The notes under the pieces: generated by a model
Told to the model about the DNA's origin: nothing
Seen by the model: only the letters and a program-made list of their open reading frames with translations
Databases searched by the model: none
Position numbers and translations under genes: made by a program
Shown: one piece after another, positions 1-5,320 of the stretch
Layout: every line of letters begins with the position of its first letter
How positions within the stretch are numbered: position 1 is the first letter of the stretch
Assembly (NCBI RefSeq): GCF_001854865.1
Contig: NZ_MDDW01000003.1
Location: 21,091 to 27,465 of the forward strand
Direction: 5' to 3'
Source of the DNA: Rhizobium sp. LCM 4573
GTDB lineage: Bacteria > Pseudomonadota > Alphaproteobacteria > Rhizobiales > Rhizobiaceae
DNA length: 6,375 nt

Positions 1-284
1 AGGCAAAGCACCGGGTCACGGTTGCGGTTGTAGACATGAGGCAGTGCCCCCTCGGCGTTTCCTGGCAAACGGGTCAGTTGAGGCGACATAACCCGCACAC
101 TTGGACCTTCCAGAACCTGATCCATGCCGTAGGAGACTTCGACCAGGTAGGTACGGTTCTGGGGTTTCAGGGGGCCTAGCCACACGGCTTGGCCTCGCTG
201 GACATCGAAACGATACCCAAACCTGGGCCAATCCTCGCGCATGGCCGACGTCTGTTCATCTATGGAGTACGGCAGGTAACTCAT
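1..284 (-). CDS. E2-like (ubiquitin-conjugating-fold) CBASS accessory protein, N-terminal part
   Basis: This reading frame stays open from the ATG at 284-282 to the window edge (94 full codons), so the C-terminal part is missing. Its TAATG junction shares one base with the cyclase stop, implying translational coupling. Residues 34-39 (VWLGPL), 46-52 (YLVEVSY) and 61-68 (PSVRVMSP) follow the strand order of a UBC fold. They are followed by PHVY (82-85) and LC at 93-94. This copies the E2 pattern in which HPNxY precedes the catalytic Cys in (I/L/V)CL, so H83 and C94 are the likely signature and catalytic residues. No E1 adenylation domain is visible, though it could only be excluded with the rest of the gene. 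In type II CBASS, E2-containing proteins attach the cyclase C-terminus to a target and so prime it; E2-only versions exist in short systems. The family call rests on pattern recognition of a partial protein next to a CD-NTase. Confidence 0.7.
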   Translation of the reverse strand, partial: MSYLPYSIDEQTSAMREDWPRFGYRFDVQRGQAVWLGPLKPQNRTYLVEVSYGMDQVLEGPSVRVMSPQLTRLPGNAEGALPHVYNRNRDPVLC

Positions 285-1537
285 TACAAGGGGTCTCCGT
301 AGAACCGATGCCTGGTGGCAGCGATCGGGGAGATGACGTTGGGTGCCGCAGCCGCCGGTGTCGCGGCTATGACAGCCGGAACGAGGAGGCCCCCCTTTGT
401 GGTGTAGGATTGCGTCGCACCTTGAATTGAAGACCCCGTGGCCTTCGCGATACGACGAATGGAGTCCGTGACAACGTAGTCTCCGAACAGACGTTTCAGG
501 ATGCCCGGAATTTCGACTGGATCGGTGCGCTCGGAGCGCAGGGTCTTGATTGCTTCGACAAGCAGCCGGAGATCGGAAGCGAACTCGTTCTGCTGGGTGA
601 TCGAGCCCGGCCACCGATCCGTGAAGACGTCGTCAAAATACGTAGGATTCCGGACTTCCAGCGTTCGGCCGAGCATACTGGCCCTATCGATGTCCCTTAT
701 GATCAGGGTGCAGAGGTTGAGGAGCGCGTCCGTCAGTGTCTGTCCCGGGGACGCGGAGCGTGCCGCATAGTAGGCGAGCAAGACCGACGGTGCCATCCGC
801 CCCTGCCTTCCCATCTGGTCATGTCGGATGTTGCGGAAGCGCTTGAGAAGCTGGAGGGCAAGCGTCGCCATGTTCTTGACCACGAACGGGGTCTGATCCG
901 GGACCTCGTCGACGTCCGCATCGGCTCGGATACGGAGGTGGTCTTCCCACTTCCGGCGAAACGCTTCCTGCACCGCGAGTTCGACGGGGGTCCGCGCTTT
1001 GTACCATTCCGCAAACCCGTAAGCGTTGGTCGGCACCTCGTGGTCGTCGGTTGACGCAGCGGGTCCCTTGGCGTGCATTATGTGACTCTGCCGGTCAGGG
1101 GTCCACAAATCACGAAAGCCGGGGCTGACGTCGAGGTGCATGCGGTCGCTATAGACGAGGGTAATGCAACGGGTCTGCCTGATGACCTGCTGAACCGGGT
1201 AATCCTTGAAGGCGGCCTCAATTGCCTTGAGTATGGCGAGCGGACCAAGGTGCCGGAAACGGCCAGCCAGCTGTGCAATGATGTCGATGTCGTACTCGTC
1301 GTCGGTGCCGCGCGTCGAGATCGTAGCATCGATCGCCATCGACCCCTGCGGATAGAAGTGCTCGATGCCATCAGCAAAGAAGGTTGATGCCTCGAGATGC
1401 CGCCTCGCGGCGGCGTAACGGCCGTCCGCTTTCGCGTGGAGTGACGGTGGAAGCTGGATGGTAAAAGCGATTTCCGCCAGGAACCGGTCAGTGGGATCGA
1501 GGAACGGATTGATCCCGGAAGGCCTCATGAAGTTCAT
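284..1537 (-). CDS. CD-NTase (CBASS oligonucleotide cyclase)
   Basis: This 417-residue protein has the length of a bacterial cGAS/DncV-like nucleotidyltransferase. The active site is intact: the GS motif at 65-66 (QGSMAI), the metal-binding pair D83 and D85 in EYDIDII, and a third acid D136 in HLDVSPG. An OAS-like helical second half follows, with QLLKRFRNIRHD (229-240) and the NPTYFDD...DRW block (297-309). NAYGFAEWYK (171-180) is also typical of CBASS cyclases. Such enzymes make a cyclic di- or trinucleotide from NTPs in the cytoplasm during phage infection, and this activates an effector. The start ATG has a GGAG 8 nt upstream. The C-terminus is an alanine/proline-rich, probably flexible tail ending in YGDPL, which fits a tail that an E2-like enzyme could conjugate. 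The gene lies 88 bp after the SinR-like gene and overlaps the E2-like gene by one base. The clade and nucleotide product cannot be read from sequence alone; an E2-only partner would fit a CdnG-type enzyme. Confidence 0.9.
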   Translation of the reverse strand: MNFMRPSGINPFLDPTDRFLAEIAFTIQLPPSLHAKADGRYAAARRHLEASTFFADGIEHFYPQGSMAIDATISTRGTDDEYDIDIIAQLAGRFRHLGPLAILKAIEAAFKDYPVQQVIRQTRCITLVYSDRMHLDVSPGFRDLWTPDRQSHIMHAKGPAASTDDHEVPTNAYGFAEWYKARTPVELAVQEAFRRKWEDHLRIRADADVDEVPDQTPFVVKNMATLALQLLKRFRNIRHDQMGRQGRMAPSVLLAYYAARSASPGQTLTDALLNLCTLIIRDIDRASMLGRTLEVRNPTYFDDVFTDRWPGSITQQNEFASDLRLLVEAIKTLRSERTDPVEIPGILKRLFGDYVVTDSIRRIAKATGSSIQGATQSYTTKGGLLVPAVIAATPAAAAPNVISPIAATRHRFYGDPL

Positions 1538-1625
1538 GTCGTTTTCTCCGTGTTCGAGGCTTTCCGCCTCCCAATTATTGTCTCCGACGCCCTCCCCTTC
1601 GCCGTGGATCGATGTTCTTCAGCGC

Positions 1626-1889
1626 TTATTCGTGTTTCTTGATCCAATCCCATTCGGCTTTCGAAAGAAGACCCTGACGATCCCCTGTCATTTTCATGAC
1701 GAGAAGCCTGTCGTTTCCGTCGAAGTGCCCCTTCAACCTGTCGACGATGGCGTCAGCGCCAATCGCCGTATCTACGAGCCACATGGATTCGAGGTAATGC
1801 GCCCAGGCCCCGAGTGTCTTGATGGCCTCGTACAGTCCGCTGTAGTCCTGGCCCTTTTTCCTGAGGTCGTAGCTGATGGCGTAAATCAC
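1626..1889 (-). CDS. SinR-family / Cas2-like small protein, first gene of the CBASS operon
   Basis: This 87-residue protein opens with MIYAISYDLRKKGQDYSGLY. That is the beta-strand plus 'SYDL..PGQDY..LY.AIK' signature I recognise from proteins annotated 'SinR family', which are small ferredoxin-like proteins related to Cas2/VapD. The central part (H31 to D40, HYLESMWLVD) and RLLVMKMTGD (61-70) complete a beta-alpha-beta-beta-alpha-beta order. The start is a GTG with GGAG at 1901-1898, 8 nt upstream. No ATG is available in a sensible position, and extending upstream would run into the shared promoter region, so GTG is preferred. The family name is unrelated to the Bacillus SinR repressor. Cas2 and VapD relatives include nucleases and toxins, but I cannot assign catalytic residues here, and the role in defence is unknown. 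Position and orientation suggest co-expression with the cyclase. It could also be a passenger gene. Confidence 0.75.
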   Translation of the reverse strand: MIYAISYDLRKKGQDYSGLYEAIKTLGAWAHYLESMWLVDTAIGADAIVDRLKGHFDGNDRLLVMKMTGDRQGLLSKAEWDWIKKHE

Positions 1890-2028
1890 GTCTTGGACTC
1901 CATTTGTCGGTGGGTCATAATTCACGGCATCGACCCGTCCTGATTGAGTGTGCGCCAGGATCGGGGGGAGCCGGACACGACGTAAATAAAAATTTAACGA
2001 TGTCCGGATCGGGGGCTTTGGCGCGCAA
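1890..2028. promoter_or_regulatory. Shared divergent promoter region of the CBASS operon and sigma/peptidase operon
   Basis: These 139 bp separate two divergent operons and hold clear symmetry. An inverted repeat CCGGACA (1971-1977) / TGTCCGG (2001-2007) flanks an AT-rich core (about 1982-1998) that stands out in GC-rich DNA. Each strand therefore reads CCGGACA followed by similar bases (CGACGTAAAT on plus, TCGTTAAAT on minus). This is consistent with two face-to-face recognition elements or one dimeric operator. A direct repeat GGATCGGGGG occurs at 1958-1967 and 2006-2015, 48 bp apart. No strong housekeeping -35/-10 pair is obvious. The motif assignment is inference; the repeats are visible directly. 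Confidence 0.5.
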
Positions 2029-2619
2029 ATGTCAGTATTCAACAGGAACGGCGGGCAAGTGACGAAAACCATACCCAAGGACGTCCATGAACTCGACGAG
2101 GTCAGGAAGCGGATAGATCGGATGACGGGCGCAGAAGCCCTGAAGCTGGAGCAGATCGCGCGGCGCTTTGTTGAACCCCGCGACGCCGGAGACCTCATGC
2201 AAGAGGCGTTCTCACGCATTTTGGAGGGGCGCAGGAACTGGCCGACGAACGTTGAGTTCTTGCCATTTATGGCCCAGGTCATGCGGAGCATCGCTTCGAC
2301 CGACCGTCGCAACAGCGTCCGCCAGCCCGGGCTTCAATTGGTCCCGCAGCATGGGGAGCAATTGACGTTCGACAACATGGCCGACCCCGGGCCTAATCCG
2401 GAGGAAATCGTCCGCCAGCAGGACGAACTGGCCTTGTCAAAGGAGATGTTCGCCGATGACGACGTCGCCACGAGTTTCATCGACGCGCTCGACGCCGGCT
2501 TCCGCCGACCGGAGATCATGGAACTTTGCGATCTCGACGCCAACGGTTATGACACGGTCGTTAGGCGGATCAAGAGGAGGCTCGAGAAGCGCTCCCTGAA
2601 GGATGTACACAATGCCTGA
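2029..2619 (+). CDS. Small sigma-70-family RNA polymerase sigma factor (ECF-like)
   Basis: This 196-residue protein has a sigma region 2-like segment at about 52-95, with DLMQEAFSRIL (55-65, region 2.1/2.2 core) and FMAQVMRSIASTDRR (80-94, region 2.3/2.4). A linker rich in P, E and D (about 97-130) follows. The helical C-terminal segment (about 140-188) contains MELCDLDANGYDTVVRRIKRRLEK, which looks like a region 4 helix-turn-helix. The expected role is to direct RNA polymerase to a small set of promoters. The ATG at 2029 has no good Shine-Dalgarno sequence, so an in-frame GTG at 2059 (V11) is an alternative start. It is the first gene of a three-gene operon: its stop overlaps the next gene's start, and the ImmA/IrrE peptidase follows. 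Its divergent placement against the CBASS operon suggests that operon, its own promoter, or both as targets. It could instead act as a sigma-like non-initiating regulator. Confidence 0.75.
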   Translation: MSVFNRNGGQVTKTIPKDVHELDEVRKRIDRMTGAEALKLEQIARRFVEPRDAGDLMQEAFSRILEGRRNWPTNVEFLPFMAQVMRSIASTDRRNSVRQPGLQLVPQHGEQLTFDNMADPGPNPEEIVRQQDELALSKEMFADDDVATSFIDALDAGFRRPEIMELCDLDANGYDTVVRRIKRRLEKRSLKDVHNA

Positions 2620-3016
2620 TAGAGATGATGCCGCACAGAAGCTGGCTCTCGCCGATATCCTGGTTGAGGATATCCTGAAAATGTCTGACGAGGAAATACT
2701 CGCCGAGGCCATCGAAGATGGTATCTCGGCCGAGGATGCGCTCGCTCGCGTAAAAGGTCGGTTCAAAGCTGCCGAGGCAGATTTGTCGAAGGCAAAGCTC
2801 AGGGCGGCGCGCGCGGCCGTTGACGAGGATCGCCAGAACACCAACGTGGTCAAGCTGGAGTCCAAAGAAGTGATCGAGCGATATCGGAAAGCGGTCAGGT
2901 CTGGTGAGGGGCTGACGCTCGCCGCCCGAAATGGAACTCATATGTCGACAAATGACGAGTTGAATCTCATAGAAGACATGATCGAGCTTGGCATCGATAT
3001 TGATGATGGCGACTGA
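2612..3016 (+). CDS. Acidic helical protein of unknown function, partner of sigma factor and ImmA/IrrE peptidase
   Basis: This 134-residue protein has no named domain I recognise, although similar proteins often sit just before ImmA/IrrE peptidases. The ATG at 2612 is chosen because GAAGGA lies 8 nt before it; the ATG at 2603 would touch that ribosome site. It overlaps the sigma gene stop by 8 nt, indicating coupled translation. Features include an N-terminal acidic helix (ILVEDILKMSDEEILAEA, 16-33), a probable amphipathic or coiled helix rich in A, K, R and E (about 42-74), a polar hinge (73-82), and a conserved-looking LTLAARNG (101-108). The C-terminus is acidic and ends IDDGD. It lacks a signal peptide and membrane segment, so it should be cytoplasmic. 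Plausible roles, by inference only, are an anti-sigma-like inhibitor of the upstream factor, the substrate cleaved by the peptidase, or an adaptor between them. Confidence 0.75.
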   Translation: MPDRDDAAQKLALADILVEDILKMSDEEILAEAIEDGISAEDALARVKGRFKAAEADLSKAKLRAARAAVDEDRQNTNVVKLESKEVIERYRKAVRSGEGLTLAARNGTHMSTNDELNLIEDMIELGIDIDDGD

Positions 3017-3018
3017 TT

Positions 3019-3825
3019 ATGTTGGTAACTGACAAAGTCATCGATGATCTCGGAATAACCGAACCGCACGAGATCGACATCGAGGCGATCGCCTGGCACC
3101 TCGGGGCCAAGGTCAAGTACTGCCAGGTCGACGGTTGCGAGGCCTGCATCCTGGGGGCAAACGACAGGGCGATCATCCGGGTTTCCGATAAGGTCCTCCG
3201 TCCCCGGCAGCGCTTTTCGATCGGGCACGAATTGGGCCATTGGTGCCATCATCGTCGGAGGGCGCTCTACTGCAAGCCAGAAGATATCGGCTCACTGGCA
3301 CCCGGAAAACCAACCCCGAAAAGGGCCGAGGAAAAGGTCGCCGACAACTACGCCTCAAATCTCCTGATGCCATGGAAGGTTTTCAGGCCGGTGACCCGAC
3401 AGTACAAAGACCTGACATTTGATACGGTCGCTCAAGTGGCGTCGGCGTTCGAGACAAGTTTAACCGCAACCGCGATACGGTTGATCGACATGGACCACAC
3501 CCCTGCGCTTCTCGTATCCCATGGACCAAATGGGCGACGGTGGTTCGCGCGGTCGAAGAGTGTCCCGGAACGGTGGTTCCCGCGTGATGAACTGCAACGC
3601 GAGAGCCCGTCATTTGACGTCCTTTTTGGCAAAGCGCCTGAGAGCAAGATTGCCCGAAAGGTGGACGCGGACTCTTGGTTCGACCGATATGACGCGGATC
3701 GTTATCAAATCACGGAGCAGACAAGACGCGCGCCCGACGGTTCGATCCTGACCCTGTTGGTGATCAAGGACGAGAGAATGCTCAGGGACGAGGAAACACG
3801 CGGATGGAGCGGCCGACGGTACTGA
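3019..3825 (+). CDS. ImmA/IrrE-family zinc metallopeptidase (CapP-like candidate)
   Basis: This 268-residue protein carries HELGHW at 70-75 (zinc ligands H70 and H74, catalytic E71). The family helix EEKVADNYASNLLMP (104-118) follows, where E105 is the likely third zinc ligand. Before it, the segment ending AIIRVSDKVLRPRQRFSIGHELGH matches the usual ImmA/IrrE layout. About 110 residues (158-268) follow the peptidase core and look beta-rich (RRWFARS, GSILTLLVIKD). They may form a regulatory or sensing domain, which I cannot name. Cysteines C35, C40 and C43 (CX4CX2C), plus C76 and C85, are unusually clustered. Family members (ImmA, IrrE/PprI, CapP) cut a partner regulator, often a HTH repressor, on a stress signal and so switch on target genes. 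The gene starts 2 nt after the acidic protein gene and has no strong ribosome site of its own, so it probably depends on coupling. No HTH repressor is present; the likely partners are the two upstream proteins. Confidence 0.88.
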   Translation: MLVTDKVIDDLGITEPHEIDIEAIAWHLGAKVKYCQVDGCEACILGANDRAIIRVSDKVLRPRQRFSIGHELGHWCHHRRRALYCKPEDIGSLAPGKPTPKRAEEKVADNYASNLLMPWKVFRPVTRQYKDLTFDTVAQVASAFETSLTATAIRLIDMDHTPALLVSHGPNGRRWFARSKSVPERWFPRDELQRESPSFDVLFGKAPESKIARKVDADSWFDRYDADRYQITEQTRRAPDGSILTLLVIKDERMLRDEETRGWSGRRY

Positions 3826-3945
3826 CTGCGTCGAAGCGGATGCTGTGGTTCTCCAGCAGACATAGCGACGGGCCGCGCCGACCTTTGAATCCAAGCCAAA
3901 AACGAATTAAGCCCCAGAAGAGGCGACTGAGTTTGGAGTGTATGA

Positions 3946-4144
3946 ATGGCTGGGATCAAAGTGAACGCTCTGGAGCTTGCGGTCGCCCACACGGGCATCG
4001 CCCATCGCAGTGGGCAGACCGCTACGAGCCGTGTTGAAGAATTGGTAAGCCGTCGGGTTCAAGTTTGAACGGGCTCCCTCGCCCGACGAAAACTACAAAC
4101 GCTTATCCACTCGCAAGAACACCGCAGGGAAGAACGCCAAGTAG
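3946..4144 (+). pseudogene. Possible small gene, apparently frameshifted (40-aa ORF plus 31-codon tail)
   Basis: An ATG at 3946 with GGAG 7 nt upstream (3935-3938) opens a 40-residue ORF that begins MAGIKVNALELAVAHTG and stops at 4066-4068. In another frame, a 31-codon open stretch (4049-4141) reads AVGFKFERAPSPDENYKR and runs on to a lysine-rich end and a TAG at 4142-4144. It has no start codon of its own. A single indel between about 4046 and 4066 would join the two into one protein of roughly 70 residues, and a perfect hairpin starts 8 nt after the TAG. I recognise no family. It could equally be a genuine 40-residue ORF, or chance. Confidence 0.28.
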
Positions 4145-4152
4145 GCCGACAA

Positions 4153-4177
4153 CGCTGCCCACACGGAGTGGGCAGCG
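4153..4177. terminator. Perfect 10-bp hairpin between convergent genes, possible bidirectional terminator
   Basis: CGCTGCCCAC (4153-4162) and GTGGGCAGCG (4168-4177) are exact reverse complements around a 5-base loop (ACGGA). The stem is GC-rich and lies 15 bp beyond the hydrolase stop and 327 bp after the peptidase stop. No T-run follows on plus; on minus only TTGTCGG follows. Intrinsic termination is therefore weakly supported, and it may instead be a transcript-stabilising or Rho-assisted end. Confidence 0.55.
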
Positions 4178-4192
4178 CCGGTGGCATGTGAC

Positions 4193-5080
4193 TTATCGCG
4201 CAAGAGTGCGTCCGAGGAAATCCTGGATCAGGGGAATGATCTCGTCGGCGCGATCCTCGAGTGCGAAGTGGCCGCTGTCGATCAGATGGAACTCGGCTTG
4301 GGGCAAATCCCGCTTGAACGCTTCAGCTCCCGATGCAGGGAAAATCGTATCGTTCTTGCCCCAGACGACGAGCGTTGGCGGCTGACGATCCCGGAAGAAC
4401 TGTTGGAATTGAGGATAGAGCGCAACGTTGTTCCGGTAGTCATAAAAGAGATCAAGCTGAATCTCGACGTTGCCAGGACGATCGAGGAACTGCTGATCGT
4501 ACAGCCAATTCGCGGGATCGATGCGGGAGACGTCCTGCACACCATCCAGGTACTGGAACTTTGTCACGTCCAGCGACATCAGTGGGCGAAGGGCATCCCG
4601 GGTTTCCTGAGAATTTGTTGCCCAATAGGCCTTAAGCTGATCCCAGAAGGGCGAAAGGCCGTCTTCGTAGGCGTTGCCGTTCTGGACGATCATCCCGGTT
4701 ATCCGCTCGGGATGACGAAGCGCGAGCCGGAACCCGGTCGGAGCTCCGTAGTCCATGACGTAGATGGTATACGACCTGACGCCGAGCTTTGTGACGAGCG
4801 CATCAACGATTTCCGCATATCGCTCGAACGTATAGGCGAACTCATCCCTGCTTGGCATCGCGCTGAGACCGAAGCCCGGATAGTCGGGGGCGATTACGTG
4901 ATACTTGTCGGCCAAGACCGGGATCAGGTTGCGAAACATGTGTGACGAGGTTGGAAATCCGTGGAGCAACAGCACAGCGGGGGCGTCGCTAGGTCCGGCC
5001 TCCCGATAGAACACTTCCGTACCTTCGATGTCGATCGTCTTGTGGTGGATTGCCGGGTAGGCATGCATCGCGCTCGTCAT
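4193..5080 (-). CDS. Alpha/beta-fold hydrolase, haloalkane dehalogenase / epoxide hydrolase type
   Basis: This cytoplasmic protein of 295 residues has the standard length for the family. HGFPTSS (40-46) forms the oxyanion-hole loop and DYPGFGLS (66-73) the next conserved turn. The nucleophile elbow is VMDYGAPTG (108-116), with Asp110 in place of Ser. The acid is D244 in WGKNDTIFP and the histidine H271 in SGHFALE. An Asp nucleophile points to dehalogenase or epoxide hydrolase chemistry through an alkyl-enzyme ester, not an ordinary esterase. A helical cap lies between about 135 and 215. The start ATG is fixed by AAGGAG 6 nt upstream; an upstream TTG at 5203 would add 41 residues across the leader and is less likely. 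The gene is divergent from a crotonase gene and may share control with it. The natural substrate is not known. Confidence 0.88.
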   Translation of the reverse strand: MTSAMHAYPAIHHKTIDIEGTEVFYREAGPSDAPAVLLLHGFPTSSHMFRNLIPVLADKYHVIAPDYPGFGLSAMPSRDEFAYTFERYAEIVDALVTKLGVRSYTIYVMDYGAPTGFRLALRHPERITGMIVQNGNAYEDGLSPFWDQLKAYWATNSQETRDALRPLMSLDVTKFQYLDGVQDVSRIDPANWLYDQQFLDRPGNVEIQLDLFYDYRNNVALYPQFQQFFRDRQPPTLVVWGKNDTIFPASGAEAFKRDLPQAEFHLIDSGHFALEDRADEIIPLIQDFLGRTLAR

Positions 5081-5168
5081 ATCGTTCTCCTTTTGAAACT
5101 CGGCGTTCAGTCCGATGACAAACACGTACAGAATTTCTTTTCTCGGCAGAATTCCTCCTTTTTGAAAG

Positions 5169-5219
5169 TCAATATTGCGCACCTCGAAATAATCGAGGTG
5201 CAATCCTTCCTTCTTTCAC
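5169..5219 (-). CDS. Candidate 16-residue leader peptide upstream of the hydrolase gene
   Basis: A GTG at 5219-5217 lies 6 nt after a perfect AAGGAGG (5232-5226) and encodes VKEGRIAPRLFRGAQY, then TGA. The ORF exactly spans the 5179-5201 inverted repeat, and a second purine-rich AAAAAGGAGG (5163-5154) follows the stop. An ATG at 5223 in another frame would give 38 residues but sits only 2 nt from the same ribosome site. A translated leader controlling a hairpin is possible, as is chance. Whether the transcript reaches this far upstream is unknown. Confidence 0.25.
   Translation of the reverse strand: MKEGRIAPRLFRGAQY
5179..5201. promoter_or_regulatory. Perfect 9-bp inverted repeat, likely operator in the divergent spacer
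   Basis: GCACCTCGA (5179-5187) and TCGAGGTGC (5193-5201) are exact reverse complements around AATAA. Flanking ATT/AAT extends the symmetry with a 2-base bulge. Placed between divergent genes, about 100 bp from each start, it has the form of a binding site for a dimeric repressor such as TetR, MarR or LysR type. No such regulator gene is in the window. It could also act as an RNA hairpin in the hydrolase leader. Confidence 0.55.
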
Positions 5220-5250
5220 TCATCGCCTCCTTCAACGGACCGAGTGCAGG

Positions 5251-5279
5251 TTCAAGAACGGCGCGACAGAGGCCCTATT
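5251..5279 (+). promoter_or_regulatory. Weak sigma-70-like promoter candidate for the crotonase gene
   Basis: TTCAAG (5251-5256) and CCTATT (5274-5279) are separated by 17 bases, 41 bp before the crotonase ATG. Both hexamers are poor matches to the consensus, but the spacing and position are right. The operator-like inverted repeat lies 50 bp upstream. Confidence 0.25.
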
Positions 5280-5320
5280 GTTCGGAGCCGTTCGTCCCCC
5301 GTTTTTGAAGGAGAGTTTCC

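Larger units (their letters stand above)
3826..4192. other. 367-bp convergent spacer with no convincing complete gene
   Basis: This gap separates the 3' end of the sigma/peptidase operon from the 3' end of the hydrolase gene. The first 120 bases show no RNA gene, long repeat or good promoter. The remainder holds a possible broken small gene and a strong hairpin, listed separately. The sequence from 3885 to 3912 is locally A-rich. Nothing recognisable as an attachment site or transposon end was seen. Confidence 0.6.

Noticed and set aside
16..231. Minus-strand ORF of 71 codons
   Set aside because: It is a different frame inside the E2-like gene with Arg/Ser/Pro-rich shadow composition; the E2-like frame is open from the cyclase stop to the edge and carries the PHVY...LC pattern.
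101..430. Plus-strand ORF of 109 codons
   Set aside because: It is antisense to the end of the cyclase and the E2-like gene, has no recognisable domain or ribosome site, and the minus-strand frames carry clear motifs.
1556..1570. GAGGC-TTTCC-GCCTC hairpin between the SinR-like and cyclase genes
   Set aside because: Five base pairs with no T-run are too weak to call a terminator, and the neighbouring genes look co-transcribed.
1626..2312. Minus-strand 228-codon reading of the SinR-like gene
   Set aside because: The N-terminal 140 codons run antisense through the promoter region and sigma gene; the GTG at 1889 with GGAG 8 nt away marks the real start.
2603..2605. Upstream ATG for the acidic protein
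   Set aside because: It would abut the GAAGGA ribosome site with no spacer; the ATG at 2612 has correct spacing.
4181..4945. Plus-strand ORF of 254 codons
   Set aside because: It lies wholly antisense to the hydrolase gene, whose catalytic triad and ribosome site are unambiguous.
5081..5203. TTG-initiated 41-residue extension of the hydrolase
   Set aside because: The ATG at 5080 has an ideal AAGGAG and gives the normal family N-terminus; the extension crosses the palindrome.
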